In this document: positions 16,596 through 24,916 of the stretch, in pieces
Layout: each line of letters starts with the position of its first letter
How positions within the stretch are numbered: the stretch's first letter is position 1
Assembly: GCA_964389755.1 (NCBI GenBank)
Contig: CAYMEW010000022.1
Location: 1-64,000, forward strand
Direction: 5' to 3'
DNA: 64,000 nt
Origin: JBBSUQ01 sp964389755
GTDB taxonomy: Bacteria > Bacteroidota > Bacteroidia > Flavobacteriales_D > Crocinitomicaceae
Notes under the pieces: generated by a model
Database searches by the model: none
What the model was told of the DNA's origin: nothing
What the model saw: the letters and a program-made list of their open reading frames with translations, nothing else
Made by a program: the position numbers and the translations under genes

Positions 16596-17585
16596 ATGGA
16601 AACAAACCTGATCATTGCCGATGAAACGATGCTGACCATCTGCCGCCGCAAATGCGGGCGCGGTTTTGCGTATTACGCGGAAGGAAATACCCTGATCCGC
16701 GACCGGGAAACGTTGAAACGCATTCGCCAACTGGTGATCCCCCCGATGTGGAATGAAGTACTGATTTCCTGCGAGGAGCGGACACACATCCAGGCGGTCG
16801 GACGTGACCTGAAAAATCGGAAACAATATATTTACCATGAATCCTGGACCGAACAACAGCAACGCGAAAAATTCGAAAAATTAGGTTCATTTGTGCGAAA
16901 ATTACCGGAATTCCGCGCATTTTGCCTTCAAAATCTAAAAAGCAAAACGCTTTCTCGTAAAAAAGTGCTGAGCATTGTGTGCCTGATCCTGGACGAATAC
17001 GGGATTCGTGTTGGAAATGCGCAGTATGCACGCAGTAATGAAAGCTACGGACTGGCCACCATTCGCCGGAAACACCTGCACATGGAATCCGATGAACTTC
17101 ACCTGAAATTCAAGGGTAAAAGCCACCAGTACCTCGACATTGCAGTCAGCGACCCGAAACTGGCCGAACTCATTCGTGAATGCAGTGAAAAACCCGGTTA
17201 CGAGATCTTTAAATACCGTGAAGGATCAAATTGGGTAGATGTGGATAGCCAGGACATCAACGAATTCATCCACGAACACCTCAGTCCTGAAATTTCGAGT
17301 AAGTATTTTCGGACCTGGGTAGCCTGTCGTAATGCCATTGAATACTATCCGCAAGCACTCCGGATCTGTACGGAAAATCCGCGTAAAAAATTACTTCCGA
17401 CACTCATCAAACTGGTTGCCGACTCGATCGGGAATACTGTGAGCGTTTGTCGCAAGTATTACATCCATCCCGTTATTCTTGAAGCGGCCGAAGAACAGCA
17501 AATCCCGTTAATCGAGCAGAGTGAACATTCGATAGAAGAACGTTATTCGGAGGCTGAAAAAGTCGCACTGGAACTGATCGGATGA
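16596..17585 (+). CDS. DNA topoisomerase IB (poxvirus-like bacterial type)
   Basis: Encodes 329 residues. N-terminal domain about 20-85 (VIPPMWNEVLISCEERTHIQ; GRDLKNRKQYIYHESW) then the catalytic domain with RVGNAQYARSNESYG, KGKSHQY, KYFRTWVACRNA and the C-terminal GNTVSVCRKYYIHP. The nucleophile is Y289, and N280 lies in the place held by His in the vaccinia enzyme, as in other bacterial members. It relaxes supercoils through a 3'-phosphotyrosyl link. It lies directly after mscS, and its stop touches the stop of the convergent yihY gene. This is a dispensable enzyme scattered among bacteria. Confidence 0.92.
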   Translation: METNLIIADETMLTICRRKCGRGFAYYAEGNTLIRDRETLKRIRQLVIPPMWNEVLISCEERTHIQAVGRDLKNRKQYIYHESWTEQQQREKFEKLGSFVRKLPEFRAFCLQNLKSKTLSRKKVLSIVCLILDEYGIRVGNAQYARSNESYGLATIRRKHLHMESDELHLKFKGKSHQYLDIAVSDPKLAELIRECSEKPGYEIFKYREGSNWVDVDSQDINEFIHEHLSPEISSKYFRTWVACRNAIEYYPQALRICTENPRKKLLPTLIKLVADSIGNTVSVCRKYYIHPVILEAAEEQQIPLIEQSEHSIEERYSEAEKVALELIG

Positions 17586-18593
17586 TCAGTTTTTTTCCTT
17601 CGGAGAATCCTGTTCACCGGCTTCGTCGCTGTTCTTTTTTGAATCACCCGGTTCGGCTTTCTGCATTTTTTTCTGTACGACCTCCTGCATGTATTCCTTA
17701 TTCTCGTACTCGATTTCCTTCATCTCGATGCGGACCGCGTTTTTCGCCGGAATGATCTTGTCTCCGTTCAGGTAGGTATACACCTTCGTAAATTCGGCAC
17801 CGATCAGCAGGATCGTCACTATGTAAAAGACCCACAATAACAAAATAACCAATGCTCCGGCCGCACCATACGTCGAACCCATTGAACTCGTCCCGAGGTA
17901 ATAGGAGATCGCGTATTTTCCGATCACGAACATCAGTGCCGTCACCAAAGCCCCGACCCAGATATTCCGCCAACGGATGTGCGCATCCGGTAAGATCTTA
18001 AAGATAGCTCCGAAGAGCAGCGTAATTGAAAAGAAGGAAATCGAATTGTTAATGATCATGGCATAAAATGAAGAAAAATTCGGCCAGCGATCTTCCAGGT
18101 ATGATCCGAGGTATCCGAACACGGCATCCAACAGCAGCGAGGCAAGCAGAATGAACCCGAGCATGAGTACCATGGAAAAGGAAATAACCCGGTTAATGAC
18201 GATTTTCAGCAAACCGCGTTTGGGCTTGGCCTTTACATGCCAGATCGTATTAAGCGATGACTGAAGCGTCGCAAAGAGCGTGGTCGCAGAAAACAATAGC
18301 GTGGCAATCCCGATGATTGCGTTAAACCACGATTTATGTTCGATACTCACGGACCCGATCGATTCTTTCAGCTGCAGCGCCGAATCCTGCCCGATCAGTT
18401 TTCCCACTTCATTATAAAACTTATAGTTGATCGTGTTTTCACCGATAAAGATATTGGTAGTGAACAGCACGACAAGCAGCATCGCCGGCAAGGAAAAAAG
18501 CGTGTAGAAAGCAATGGACGAACTATACGCCATTACTCCGTCTTCCGAGATCGCTTTAAACAACATGCGAATCCCCGTCATTAATTTCTTCAT
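17586..18593 (-). CDS. YihY/BrkB family inner-membrane protein
   Basis: Encodes 335 residues with about six transmembrane helices (first at about 22-50). Family signatures include AYSSSIAFYTLFSLPAMLL, TLFATLQSSLNTIW and the 'YGAAGALVILLLWVFYIVTILLIGAEFTKVY' region near 230-260 (shown only in part here). A charged cytoplasmic tail (about 290-335) ends in Lys/Glu repeats. The family has been linked to envelope integrity, but the molecular role is unclear. Stop codons of this gene and the convergent topoisomerase gene are immediately adjacent. Confidence 0.9.
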   Translation of the reverse strand: MKKLMTGIRMLFKAISEDGVMAYSSSIAFYTLFSLPAMLLVVLFTTNIFIGENTINYKFYNEVGKLIGQDSALQLKESIGSVSIEHKSWFNAIIGIATLLFSATTLFATLQSSLNTIWHVKAKPKRGLLKIVINRVISFSMVLMLGFILLASLLLDAVFGYLGSYLEDRWPNFSSFYAMIINNSISFFSITLLFGAIFKILPDAHIRWRNIWVGALVTALMFVIGKYAISYYLGTSSMGSTYGAAGALVILLLWVFYIVTILLIGAEFTKVYTYLNGDKIIPAKNAVRIEMKEIEYENKEYMQEVVQKKMQKAEPGDSKKNSDEAGEQDSPKEKN

Positions 18594-18698
18594 AGAACTT
18601 CGGTTGTTAACTGTGAGTTATAACAAGCCATTTTCGAATTCGTTCGATGGCAGGGCCGGTGCAGGTTCATTTAAAAAGATTATTTAACTAAAAATTAA

Positions 18699-18714
18699 TC
18701 AAACGTTTGTTTGA
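18699..18714. promoter_or_regulatory. Operator of TetR-type repressor
   Basis: TCAAACGTTTGTTTGA contains the perfect palindrome CAAACGTTTG (18700-18709) and a second GTTTGA half. This is a typical TetR self-operator. It overlaps the presumed -33 TTG, 17 bases from the TACCTTTG -7 box. Confidence 0.65.
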
Positions 18715-18730
18715 ATTTTGAAAAAAGCGG

Positions 18731-18738
18731 TACCTTTG
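18731..18738 (+). promoter_or_regulatory. -7 box of efflux operon
   Basis: TACCTTTG, an exact TAnnTTTG, with TTG 17 bases upstream inside the operator. The ATG at 18744 is five bases downstream, so the message may be nearly leaderless. Confidence 0.65.
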
Positions 18739-18743
18739 CGGCC

Positions 18744-19370
18744 ATGAAATACACCGAAAAGCAACTCCACATCCTCAAAACCGCCAAGCAATTGTTTGCA
18801 AAGCAGGGATATTCGGCTACTTCGGTTCGCAACATTGCCGATGCCGCAAAGGTCAATGTATCAATGATTTCCTACTATTTCGGTGGAAAGGACGGTTTGC
18901 TCAAAGCACTCATTGCCGCGCATGTCGATATGCTCTCGATCGAACTGGAAAAAATACTCGTGGATGCTGTGTCGACCCCGCGTGAAAAGGTCGGGATCAT
19001 CTGTGATGAGATCGTAACGAAGTTTTGGAAGAACCGCGAAATGTACAAAATTCTCATCCGGGAGCAGCATTTCCGGGAGAACCCCGAACTAAAGGCCATT
19101 ATTTACAGCCTGCGCGAAAGTCGCTTTCAGCAGTTTGCACGCATTATCGGAGAAGGACAGGAAAACGGCCTGTTTCGCAAGGATGTGAACGTCCCGCTCA
19201 TGCACGGAACGGTGATCGGTTTGCTGAAACAAGTGTATTTCGCCGATGAGTATTATTACAGGCTCCTCGGCATTACCGACCGCCCGGACCGTGACGACAT
19301 TCTCCTGGAACAGGTAAAAGATTACTTAAAAACAATTTTCAATTACATCCTCAATGAAGAAACAAATTAA
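18744..19370 (+). CDS. TetR/AcrR-family transcriptional repressor
   Basis: Encodes 208 residues. N-terminal helix-turn-helix at about 5-55 (ILKTAKQLFAKQGYSATSVR, then IADAAKVNVSMISYYFGGKD), followed by an all-helical ligand-binding domain. It should repress its own operon by binding the palindrome at 18699-18714, with an unknown drug-like ligand releasing it. An upstream TTG at 18711 lies inside the operator and promoter, so the ATG at 18744 is chosen. It overlaps the TolC-like gene by 17 bases. Confidence 0.93.
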   Translation: MKYTEKQLHILKTAKQLFAKQGYSATSVRNIADAAKVNVSMISYYFGGKDGLLKALIAAHVDMLSIELEKILVDAVSTPREKVGIICDEIVTKFWKNREMYKILIREQHFRENPELKAIIYSLRESRFQQFARIIGEGQENGLFRKDVNVPLMHGTVIGLLKQVYFADEYYYRLLGITDRPDRDDILLEQVKDYLKTIFNYILNEETN

Positions 19371-20667
19371 ACAGCTTTCAGCAGGACTGTTCGCCTTGCT
19401 TGTATGTTCCGCACAGGAGGCGTCGGCGCAGCAAAGCTACGGACTGCACGACATCCTGGAACTCGGGCTGCAGAACAGCCACACCATGAAGATTAACGAA
19501 GCGGAACGTGCCGAAAACGAATACGCGGTCAAAGAGGCAAAAATGGCTTACCTCCCGAATCTCAGTGTTCAGGGCCAGGGTGCACTGCTCAACAGTCCGG
19601 ACATCCGCTTCATGGGACAATCCTCGCAAATGGAAAGCCCGAAAAATGCCGCTTTTGTACTCGGAAATCTTTCCGTACCCGTTTTTAACGGCTTTCAGTT
19701 GCGCAACAACGTGCGTATGAAACAGGAAATCGCACTCGCGGGCATGGAGCGCGAAAGCGTTGACTCCACCGTGGTTGTCGTGCAACTGATCGATTCTTAC
19801 ATCAGCTTATACAAGGCGCAGCAGTCCAAAAAGATCATTGAACAAAGCATCGAAGCTGCCCGCAAACGCGTTTCCGATTTTGAAAAAATGAAGGAGAACG
19901 GCCTGCTATCCCAAAACGACTTTCTGAAAGCGCAACTCCAGGTCTCACAACTCGAAATGTCGCTCGTGGACGTACAAAATAAGGAGGCCCTGGCGCAATA
20001 CAACCTGAACATCCTGGCAGGACTCGAACCGACAACGAGTTTCGAAGCCGATTCATCCGCCATTTTTGCCTTACCCGGACTTGCGCGCGCATCCACCGCG
20101 GAGGAAAGCATGACATCCCGCCGGGATTATGCCGCACTCGAACACCAGTACAATGCTTCGGAATATGCCATTCAGTTGCAGCGCAACAAGTATTACCCGC
20201 ATGTGAACGTTTCCGGGATGTACGTTTCTATGTACGTACCCAACACCCTGACGATCGGGAATATGGTGAACCTCGGGCTGAGCGTTTCCTTCGATATTTC
20301 CTCGCTTTACAAAAACCCGGCTGCGGTAGCCATTCGTGAACAGCAATCGAAACAGCTCAATGAGCAACTTTCGCAACTGGAAGACAAGATCCGCATCGAA
20401 GTGCAAAAGGGCTACCTCGACTACCAGACGGCGCAGTCCAAAACCGCCTTATCCGAAAAGATCACGGAGCAGGCGACGGAAAACTTCCGAAGTGTACAGG
20501 AAAAATTCAATAACAATCTCGCGAGCACCAGCGATCTGCTCGAAGCAGAGGTTACCCTTTTACAATCACAGATCAATGAGCAACTCGCACAGGCCGATGC
20601 CTTCCTGGCCTGGTGTAATTACCTCAATGTAACCGGAAACCTCGACCAGTTACGATCAATTCAATAA
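19354..20667 (+). CDS. TolC-family outer-membrane efflux protein
   Basis: Encodes 437 residues with a signal peptide (about 1-25, ASA-QQ) and two OEP repeats rich in long amphipathic helices (about 35-225 and 245-430, e.g. AYLPNLSVQGQGALL; NKYYPHVNVSGMY). It forms the trimeric outer-membrane duct of the tripartite pump encoded with the two downstream genes. The start codon lies within the 3' end of tetR, so translation is probably coupled. Confidence 0.93.
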   Translation: MKKQIKQLSAGLFALLVCSAQEASAQQSYGLHDILELGLQNSHTMKINEAERAENEYAVKEAKMAYLPNLSVQGQGALLNSPDIRFMGQSSQMESPKNAAFVLGNLSVPVFNGFQLRNNVRMKQEIALAGMERESVDSTVVVVQLIDSYISLYKAQQSKKIIEQSIEAARKRVSDFEKMKENGLLSQNDFLKAQLQVSQLEMSLVDVQNKEALAQYNLNILAGLEPTTSFEADSSAIFALPGLARASTAEESMTSRRDYAALEHQYNASEYAIQLQRNKYYPHVNVSGMYVSMYVPNTLTIGNMVNLGLSVSFDISSLYKNPAAVAIREQQSKQLNEQLSQLEDKIRIEVQKGYLDYQTAQSKTALSEKITEQATENFRSVQEKFNNNLASTSDLLEAEVTLLQSQINEQLAQADAFLAWCNYLNVTGNLDQLRSIQ

Positions 20668-20694
20668 GATATCGCATTTAACTTCAATAAAAAG

Positions 20695-21786
20695 ATGGAA
20701 ACACAAGAGAAAAAAGGAAAAAAGAAACTCAACAAGCGTTTTTTACTGGTACTAATTATCCTGCTTGTTGTGGGAGGCAGTTTCGGCGCATATAAATACG
20801 TTTACTCCCTGAGCCACGAGTCAACGGACAACGCCCAGATCGAAGCGAACGTTACGCCGGTCATTCCGCACGTTTCGGGGTACATTAGCAAAGTATACGT
20901 GAAGGACAACCAGTTCGTTAAAAAGGGAGACACCTTACTCGTCATCGACGATCGTGAGTACACCCTGCGCCTGAAAGAGGCCGAAGCAAACCTGGCCATT
21001 GCCCAGAGCAACCTGAATGTGACAAAGGAAAACGTATCGCTTTCACAAAGCCAGGTCGTAACCGCTAACCAGTCGGTCGGAAGTGCCGAAACAAGTATCG
21101 AAAGTGCCGAAGTGCGCTTGTGGCGTGCCAATAAGGATTACGAACGCTACAACAACCTGTTGGAGGAAAACGTAATTACCGAACAGCAATTCGAACAGGC
21201 CAAAGCCGAAAAAGAAATGGCCGAGAAGCAACTCGAATTGCTCAAACGTCAGAAAGAGATCGCAGCGAGCCAGAAAGGATCTTCCCTGTCGCAGTCGCGC
21301 GTGGTGGAAAGCCAGGTAAACGTTTCGCAGGGACGCATTGAACAAAGCCAGGCGATGGTCGACGAAGCGAAATTAAATCTTTCCTATTGCGTGATCATTG
21401 CCCAGGCGGACGGACAGGTTTCGGATGTCAACGTGGTAGCCGGGCAACTTGTACAGGCCGGGCAGTCGCTGTTCAACATCGTTTTGAGCAACGATATCTG
21501 GATCATCGCAAACTTCAAGGAAACGCAGATCGAGCACATGCAGGAAGGTCAGCACGTGGATGTTGAGATCGATGCCTTCCCGGATGCCGAATTCAAAGGC
21601 GAAATCCTGTCGATCTCACCCGGAACCGGTTCGCTCTTTACACTGCTTCCCCCGGATAATTCCACAGGTAACTTCGTGAAGATCGTTCAGCGTGTTCCCG
21701 TGAAGATCTCCATCAGCGGAAATGCCGATGCTTTCAAAAAACTCCGTCCCGGACTGAGTGCCGAAGTGACGGTAACTACCAAGTAG
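20695..21786 (+). CDS. HlyD/EmrA-family periplasmic adaptor
   Basis: Encodes 363 residues: a Lys-rich cytoplasmic start, one transmembrane helix (about 14-34), a biotinyl-lipoyl half (VIPHVSGYISKVYVKDNQFV, about 53-72), a long coiled-coil hairpin (about 85-225), the second lipoyl half (CVIIAQADGQVSDVNVVAGQ) and a beta-barrel region. The early STDNAQIEA motif is typical of EmrA. It bridges the inner-membrane EmrB-like pump and the TolC-like duct; 27 bases separate it from the upstream gene. Confidence 0.94.
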   Translation: METQEKKGKKKLNKRFLLVLIILLVVGGSFGAYKYVYSLSHESTDNAQIEANVTPVIPHVSGYISKVYVKDNQFVKKGDTLLVIDDREYTLRLKEAEANLAIAQSNLNVTKENVSLSQSQVVTANQSVGSAETSIESAEVRLWRANKDYERYNNLLEENVITEQQFEQAKAEKEMAEKQLELLKRQKEIAASQKGSSLSQSRVVESQVNVSQGRIEQSQAMVDEAKLNLSYCVIIAQADGQVSDVNVVAGQLVQAGQSLFNIVLSNDIWIIANFKETQIEHMQEGQHVDVEIDAFPDAEFKGEILSISPGTGSLFTLLPPDNSTGNFVKIVQRVPVKISISGNADAFKKLRPGLSAEVTVTTK

Positions 21787-21830
21787 TGATTTAAGAATTT
21801 CCGTCGAAAGGCGGATCAAAAACATACCAA

Positions 21831-23408
21831 ATGACCTCAGAAGAAGAAATGGTCGAATATGGTTTCCGCAGGTTCATAATCACCATGACGGCGATACTCT
21901 GTGCCCTGCTGGAAATCATCGATACGACGATCGTAAACGTGGCACTGAACGACATGAAGGGAAACCTCGGTGCGAGCCTCAGCGAGATCAGCTGGGTAAT
22001 TACCGCGTATGCGATCGCGAACGTGATCATCATCCCGATGACCAGCTGGCTTTCGCAACAGTTCGGTCGTAAAAATTACTTTGCCGCTTCCATCCTGATC
22101 TTTACAATCGCCTCCTTCCTGTGCGGAAATGCCTCTTCCATCTGGGAACTCGTGCTTTTCCGGTTCATCCAGGGACTTGGCGGGGGCGCCCTGCTGGTAA
22201 CGGCCCAAACGATCATTACGGAAAGTTATCCCAAAGCAAAGCGCGGAATGGCACAGGCGATCTACGGAATGGGCGTGATCGTGGGGCCGACACTCGGACC
22301 ACCGCTCGGCGGGTACATCGTGGACAATTTTTCCTGGCCGAATATTTTCTACATCAACATCCCGATCGGTATCCTTGCATTCATCCTGACGCTTATTTTT
22401 ATCAAAAGCCCGAAGTTTTCCGCCAAACTCAAGGCCAACCAGGTGGACTGGCTCGGAATCATTTTCCTGGTAGTGGGGATCGGGTTCCTCCAGTTCCTGC
22501 TTGAGAAAGGCCAGGAAGAAGACTGGTTCAACAGCCGTCTGATCATCTACGCGACTGTGGCATCTTTTCTCGGGTTTTATTTCTTTATCTGGCGCGAACT
22601 CACGTACCAGTACCCGATCGTGAACCTGCGGGTACTCAAGAACAAACAGCTGACCGTCGGCACAATCCTGACCTTCGTACTTGGCTTCGGACTTTTCGGA
22701 TCGACTTTCATCATCCCGCTCTACACCCAGTCGATCATGGGCTGGACAGCTACCGATGCGGGTTTATTGCTCATTCCGAGTTCCATTGCCACGGGGATGA
22801 TGATGCCGCTGATCGGGCGATTACTCCAAAGCGGGGTCAACCAGAAATACCTTATTTCAGCAGGCTTCCTGATCTTTTTCATTTACAGTTTCGTGTCATA
22901 CACGATCCTGACGCCGGACACGGGAGAAGAGAATTTCTTCTGGATCCTCATTGTGCGCGGCGTGGGCCTCGGACTCCTTTTCGTACCGATCACCACCTAT
23001 TCGCTTTCTACACTCAGCGGACGCGAAATCGGTGAGGGTGCTGCTTTTACCGGTATGATGCGCCAACTCGGGGGATCTTTCGGAATTGCACTTATTACGA
23101 CGTACATTACCCGGACGCAGGCACAACACCGTGGTGACCTGATCACAAACCTGTCCTCCGTGGACCTGACGACACAAAGCAGAATTGCCGGAATGACCCG
23201 GAGATTTATCGGGAACGGTTTTTCACCGGAAGTTGCGCGTGAAAAAGCACTTCGCATGCTCGATCTCGGAGTTACGAAACAGGCCACCGTACTTTCCTAT
23301 ATGGATGTGTTTCTCGGCATCGGTGTGGTATTTTTGCTTTGCATTCCGTTTGTGATGCTCATCATGAAACGCCGGAAAGCCAATCTGGATATGGCAAACG
23401 TCCATTAA
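21831..23408 (+). CDS. DHA2-family MFS drug exporter (EmrB-like)
   Basis: Encodes 525 residues with 14 predicted transmembrane helices. DHA2 marks include LEIIDTTIVNVALNDM near residue 25, the ISWVITAYAIANVIIIP helix, the motif A-like loop SQQFGRKNYF, and motif C GVIVGPTLGPPLGGYIVD. It exports drugs or other hydrophobic compounds using the proton gradient. It is the last gene of the tetR-tolC-emrA-emrB operon, closed by a terminator at 23431. Confidence 0.95.
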   Translation: MTSEEEMVEYGFRRFIITMTAILCALLEIIDTTIVNVALNDMKGNLGASLSEISWVITAYAIANVIIIPMTSWLSQQFGRKNYFAASILIFTIASFLCGNASSIWELVLFRFIQGLGGGALLVTAQTIITESYPKAKRGMAQAIYGMGVIVGPTLGPPLGGYIVDNFSWPNIFYINIPIGILAFILTLIFIKSPKFSAKLKANQVDWLGIIFLVVGIGFLQFLLEKGQEEDWFNSRLIIYATVASFLGFYFFIWRELTYQYPIVNLRVLKNKQLTVGTILTFVLGFGLFGSTFIIPLYTQSIMGWTATDAGLLLIPSSIATGMMMPLIGRLLQSGVNQKYLISAGFLIFFIYSFVSYTILTPDTGEENFFWILIVRGVGLGLLFVPITTYSLSTLSGREIGEGAAFTGMMRQLGGSFGIALITTYITRTQAQHRGDLITNLSSVDLTTQSRIAGMTRRFIGNGFSPEVAREKALRMLDLGVTKQATVLSYMDVFLGIGVVFLLCIPFVMLIMKRRKANLDMANVH

Positions 23409-23430
23409 GACTTTTAATGAACCGCATAAC

Positions 23431-23462
23431 AGGTGTTCTCACTTCCGGGAACACCTTTTTTG
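23431..23462 (+). terminator. Intrinsic terminator of efflux operon
   Basis: Stem AGGTGTTC (23431-23438) / GAACACCT (23449-23456) followed by a run of T. Confidence 0.8.
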
Positions 23463-23599
23463 TGGAATTTTTTACCCAAAACTGTTTTATAATCCGCAGA
23501 ACTCACTACCAACAATTGCTGTAATAAATTATAAACAAACCAATTACACCCGGGCATACTTCTTTCATTGCAAATTTCGCATTTTAAAAAAAAAGAACT

Positions 23600-24751
23600 A
23601 TGCGCTCGTTTCAACGGATCCGAAAATGGCCGAAATGGCTGAAAATTACACTTACGAGCCTGATCGTCCTGATCATTTGTCTGCGTATTGCCCTTCCTTT
23701 TATTGTAAAACGCTACGTGAACAAAACGATCAACGAACTTGACGGTTATTCGGGCTATGTGGAAGATATCGACATTGCGCTTATTCGCGGAGCGTATGTT
23801 ATCAAAGGAATCCACATTTACTCCGATGAAATGGGCAAAAAGGTGCCGATCCTCGATTGTCGCGCGATCGATCTTTCCGTGCAGTGGCACGCGATTTTCC
23901 AGGGCCGCATCGTGGGAGAAGTTGTATTTGAGCGCGCAATCGTCAATTTCGAGAACGTCAAATCTGAAAAAACTACCAACAACTTTGATGATGTGGAACC
24001 GACAGACTGGCGCGAAGCGCTGTTAAACCTGATGCCATTAAAGATCAACTACATCCAGTTTGATCAGTGCGAAGTGCACTTCATCGATCGCTCCACCTCC
24101 CCGCAGGTCGACGTTTACGTGGCGGATATCAACGGGCGCATCAGTCACCTGACCAACAAGGAAGAAAAAGCAGGCGACATGATCGCGGATTACGATATTC
24201 GAGCGAGTGCCATGAAAGCAGCTCCGATGCGTCTGTACGGGAAATTTGACCCTTACGACAAGAAGATCACGCTGGATGCGAACTTTGAAATGCGCGGTTT
24301 GCCCGTTCCCAAAACAAACGATTACCTTATGGCTTATACGTACACCGATGCCGAGGGCGGAACGCTCGATTTTTTCGTGGAGTTGGCGGTACAAAGCGGT
24401 CAGTGTCGCGGTTACTTCAAGCCACTTCTCAAAAATCTGAAACTGGTCAGCCTAAAACATGATAAATTCCCGAATATCGTATGGCAGGCAGTAGTGGGAG
24501 GTGTTACAAAACTCGTCGAGAACTGGCGCCACGACCAGGTAGCAACCAAAATTCCGATCGAAGGGGATATCAGTGCACCGAAAGCAGCGATTTGGCCCAC
24601 CCTGCGTGAATTATTCCGAAACTGGCTCATTCGTGCCCTTTCTTCCAGTCTCGACCGGGATGTTGACCTTGGAAATACGCATAAATCCAAAAAGGAATTG
24701 CGCCAGGAACGACGTGAAGAACGCAAAGCCGAGAAAAAGAAAAAAGATTAG
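23600..24751 (+). CDS. DUF748/AsmA-like membrane-anchored protein
   Basis: Encodes 383 residues: a basic cytoplasmic start, a transmembrane helix (about 14-34), then a periplasmic DUF748-type region (about 45-330) with the recurrent 'VEDIDIALIRGAYVIKGIHI' and 'FERAIVNFENV' strands, and a highly charged Lys/Arg/Glu C-terminal tail of about 30 residues. Probably related in role to the AsmA-like protein at 12014. It is a single-gene unit. The basic tail may bind nucleic acid or the membrane surface, but this is speculation. Confidence 0.82.
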   Translation: MRSFQRIRKWPKWLKITLTSLIVLIICLRIALPFIVKRYVNKTINELDGYSGYVEDIDIALIRGAYVIKGIHIYSDEMGKKVPILDCRAIDLSVQWHAIFQGRIVGEVVFERAIVNFENVKSEKTTNNFDDVEPTDWREALLNLMPLKINYIQFDQCEVHFIDRSTSPQVDVYVADINGRISHLTNKEEKAGDMIADYDIRASAMKAAPMRLYGKFDPYDKKITLDANFEMRGLPVPKTNDYLMAYTYTDAEGGTLDFFVELAVQSGQCRGYFKPLLKNLKLVSLKHDKFPNIVWQAVVGGVTKLVENWRHDQVATKIPIEGDISAPKAAIWPTLRELFRNWLIRALSSSLDRDVDLGNTHKSKKELRQERREERKAEKKKKD

Positions 24752-24916
24752 TGTGGCCCGATTTGCCCGGCTGGGAAATAATTTGCTCAGAAAACGGGCT
24801 GCCCCTGTTTAAAATTAATTTTTTAAAGTATTCTATATCAATCACTTAATAACAATTGGGAATTTTGGTAAGGTTTTCACAATCCCCTTAAGCAATCATT
24901 CAAAAACAAGAAACAT

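Noticed and set aside
22896..23287. Minus-strand frames inside the MFS exporter gene
   Set aside because: Composition and overlap show they are antisense shadows.
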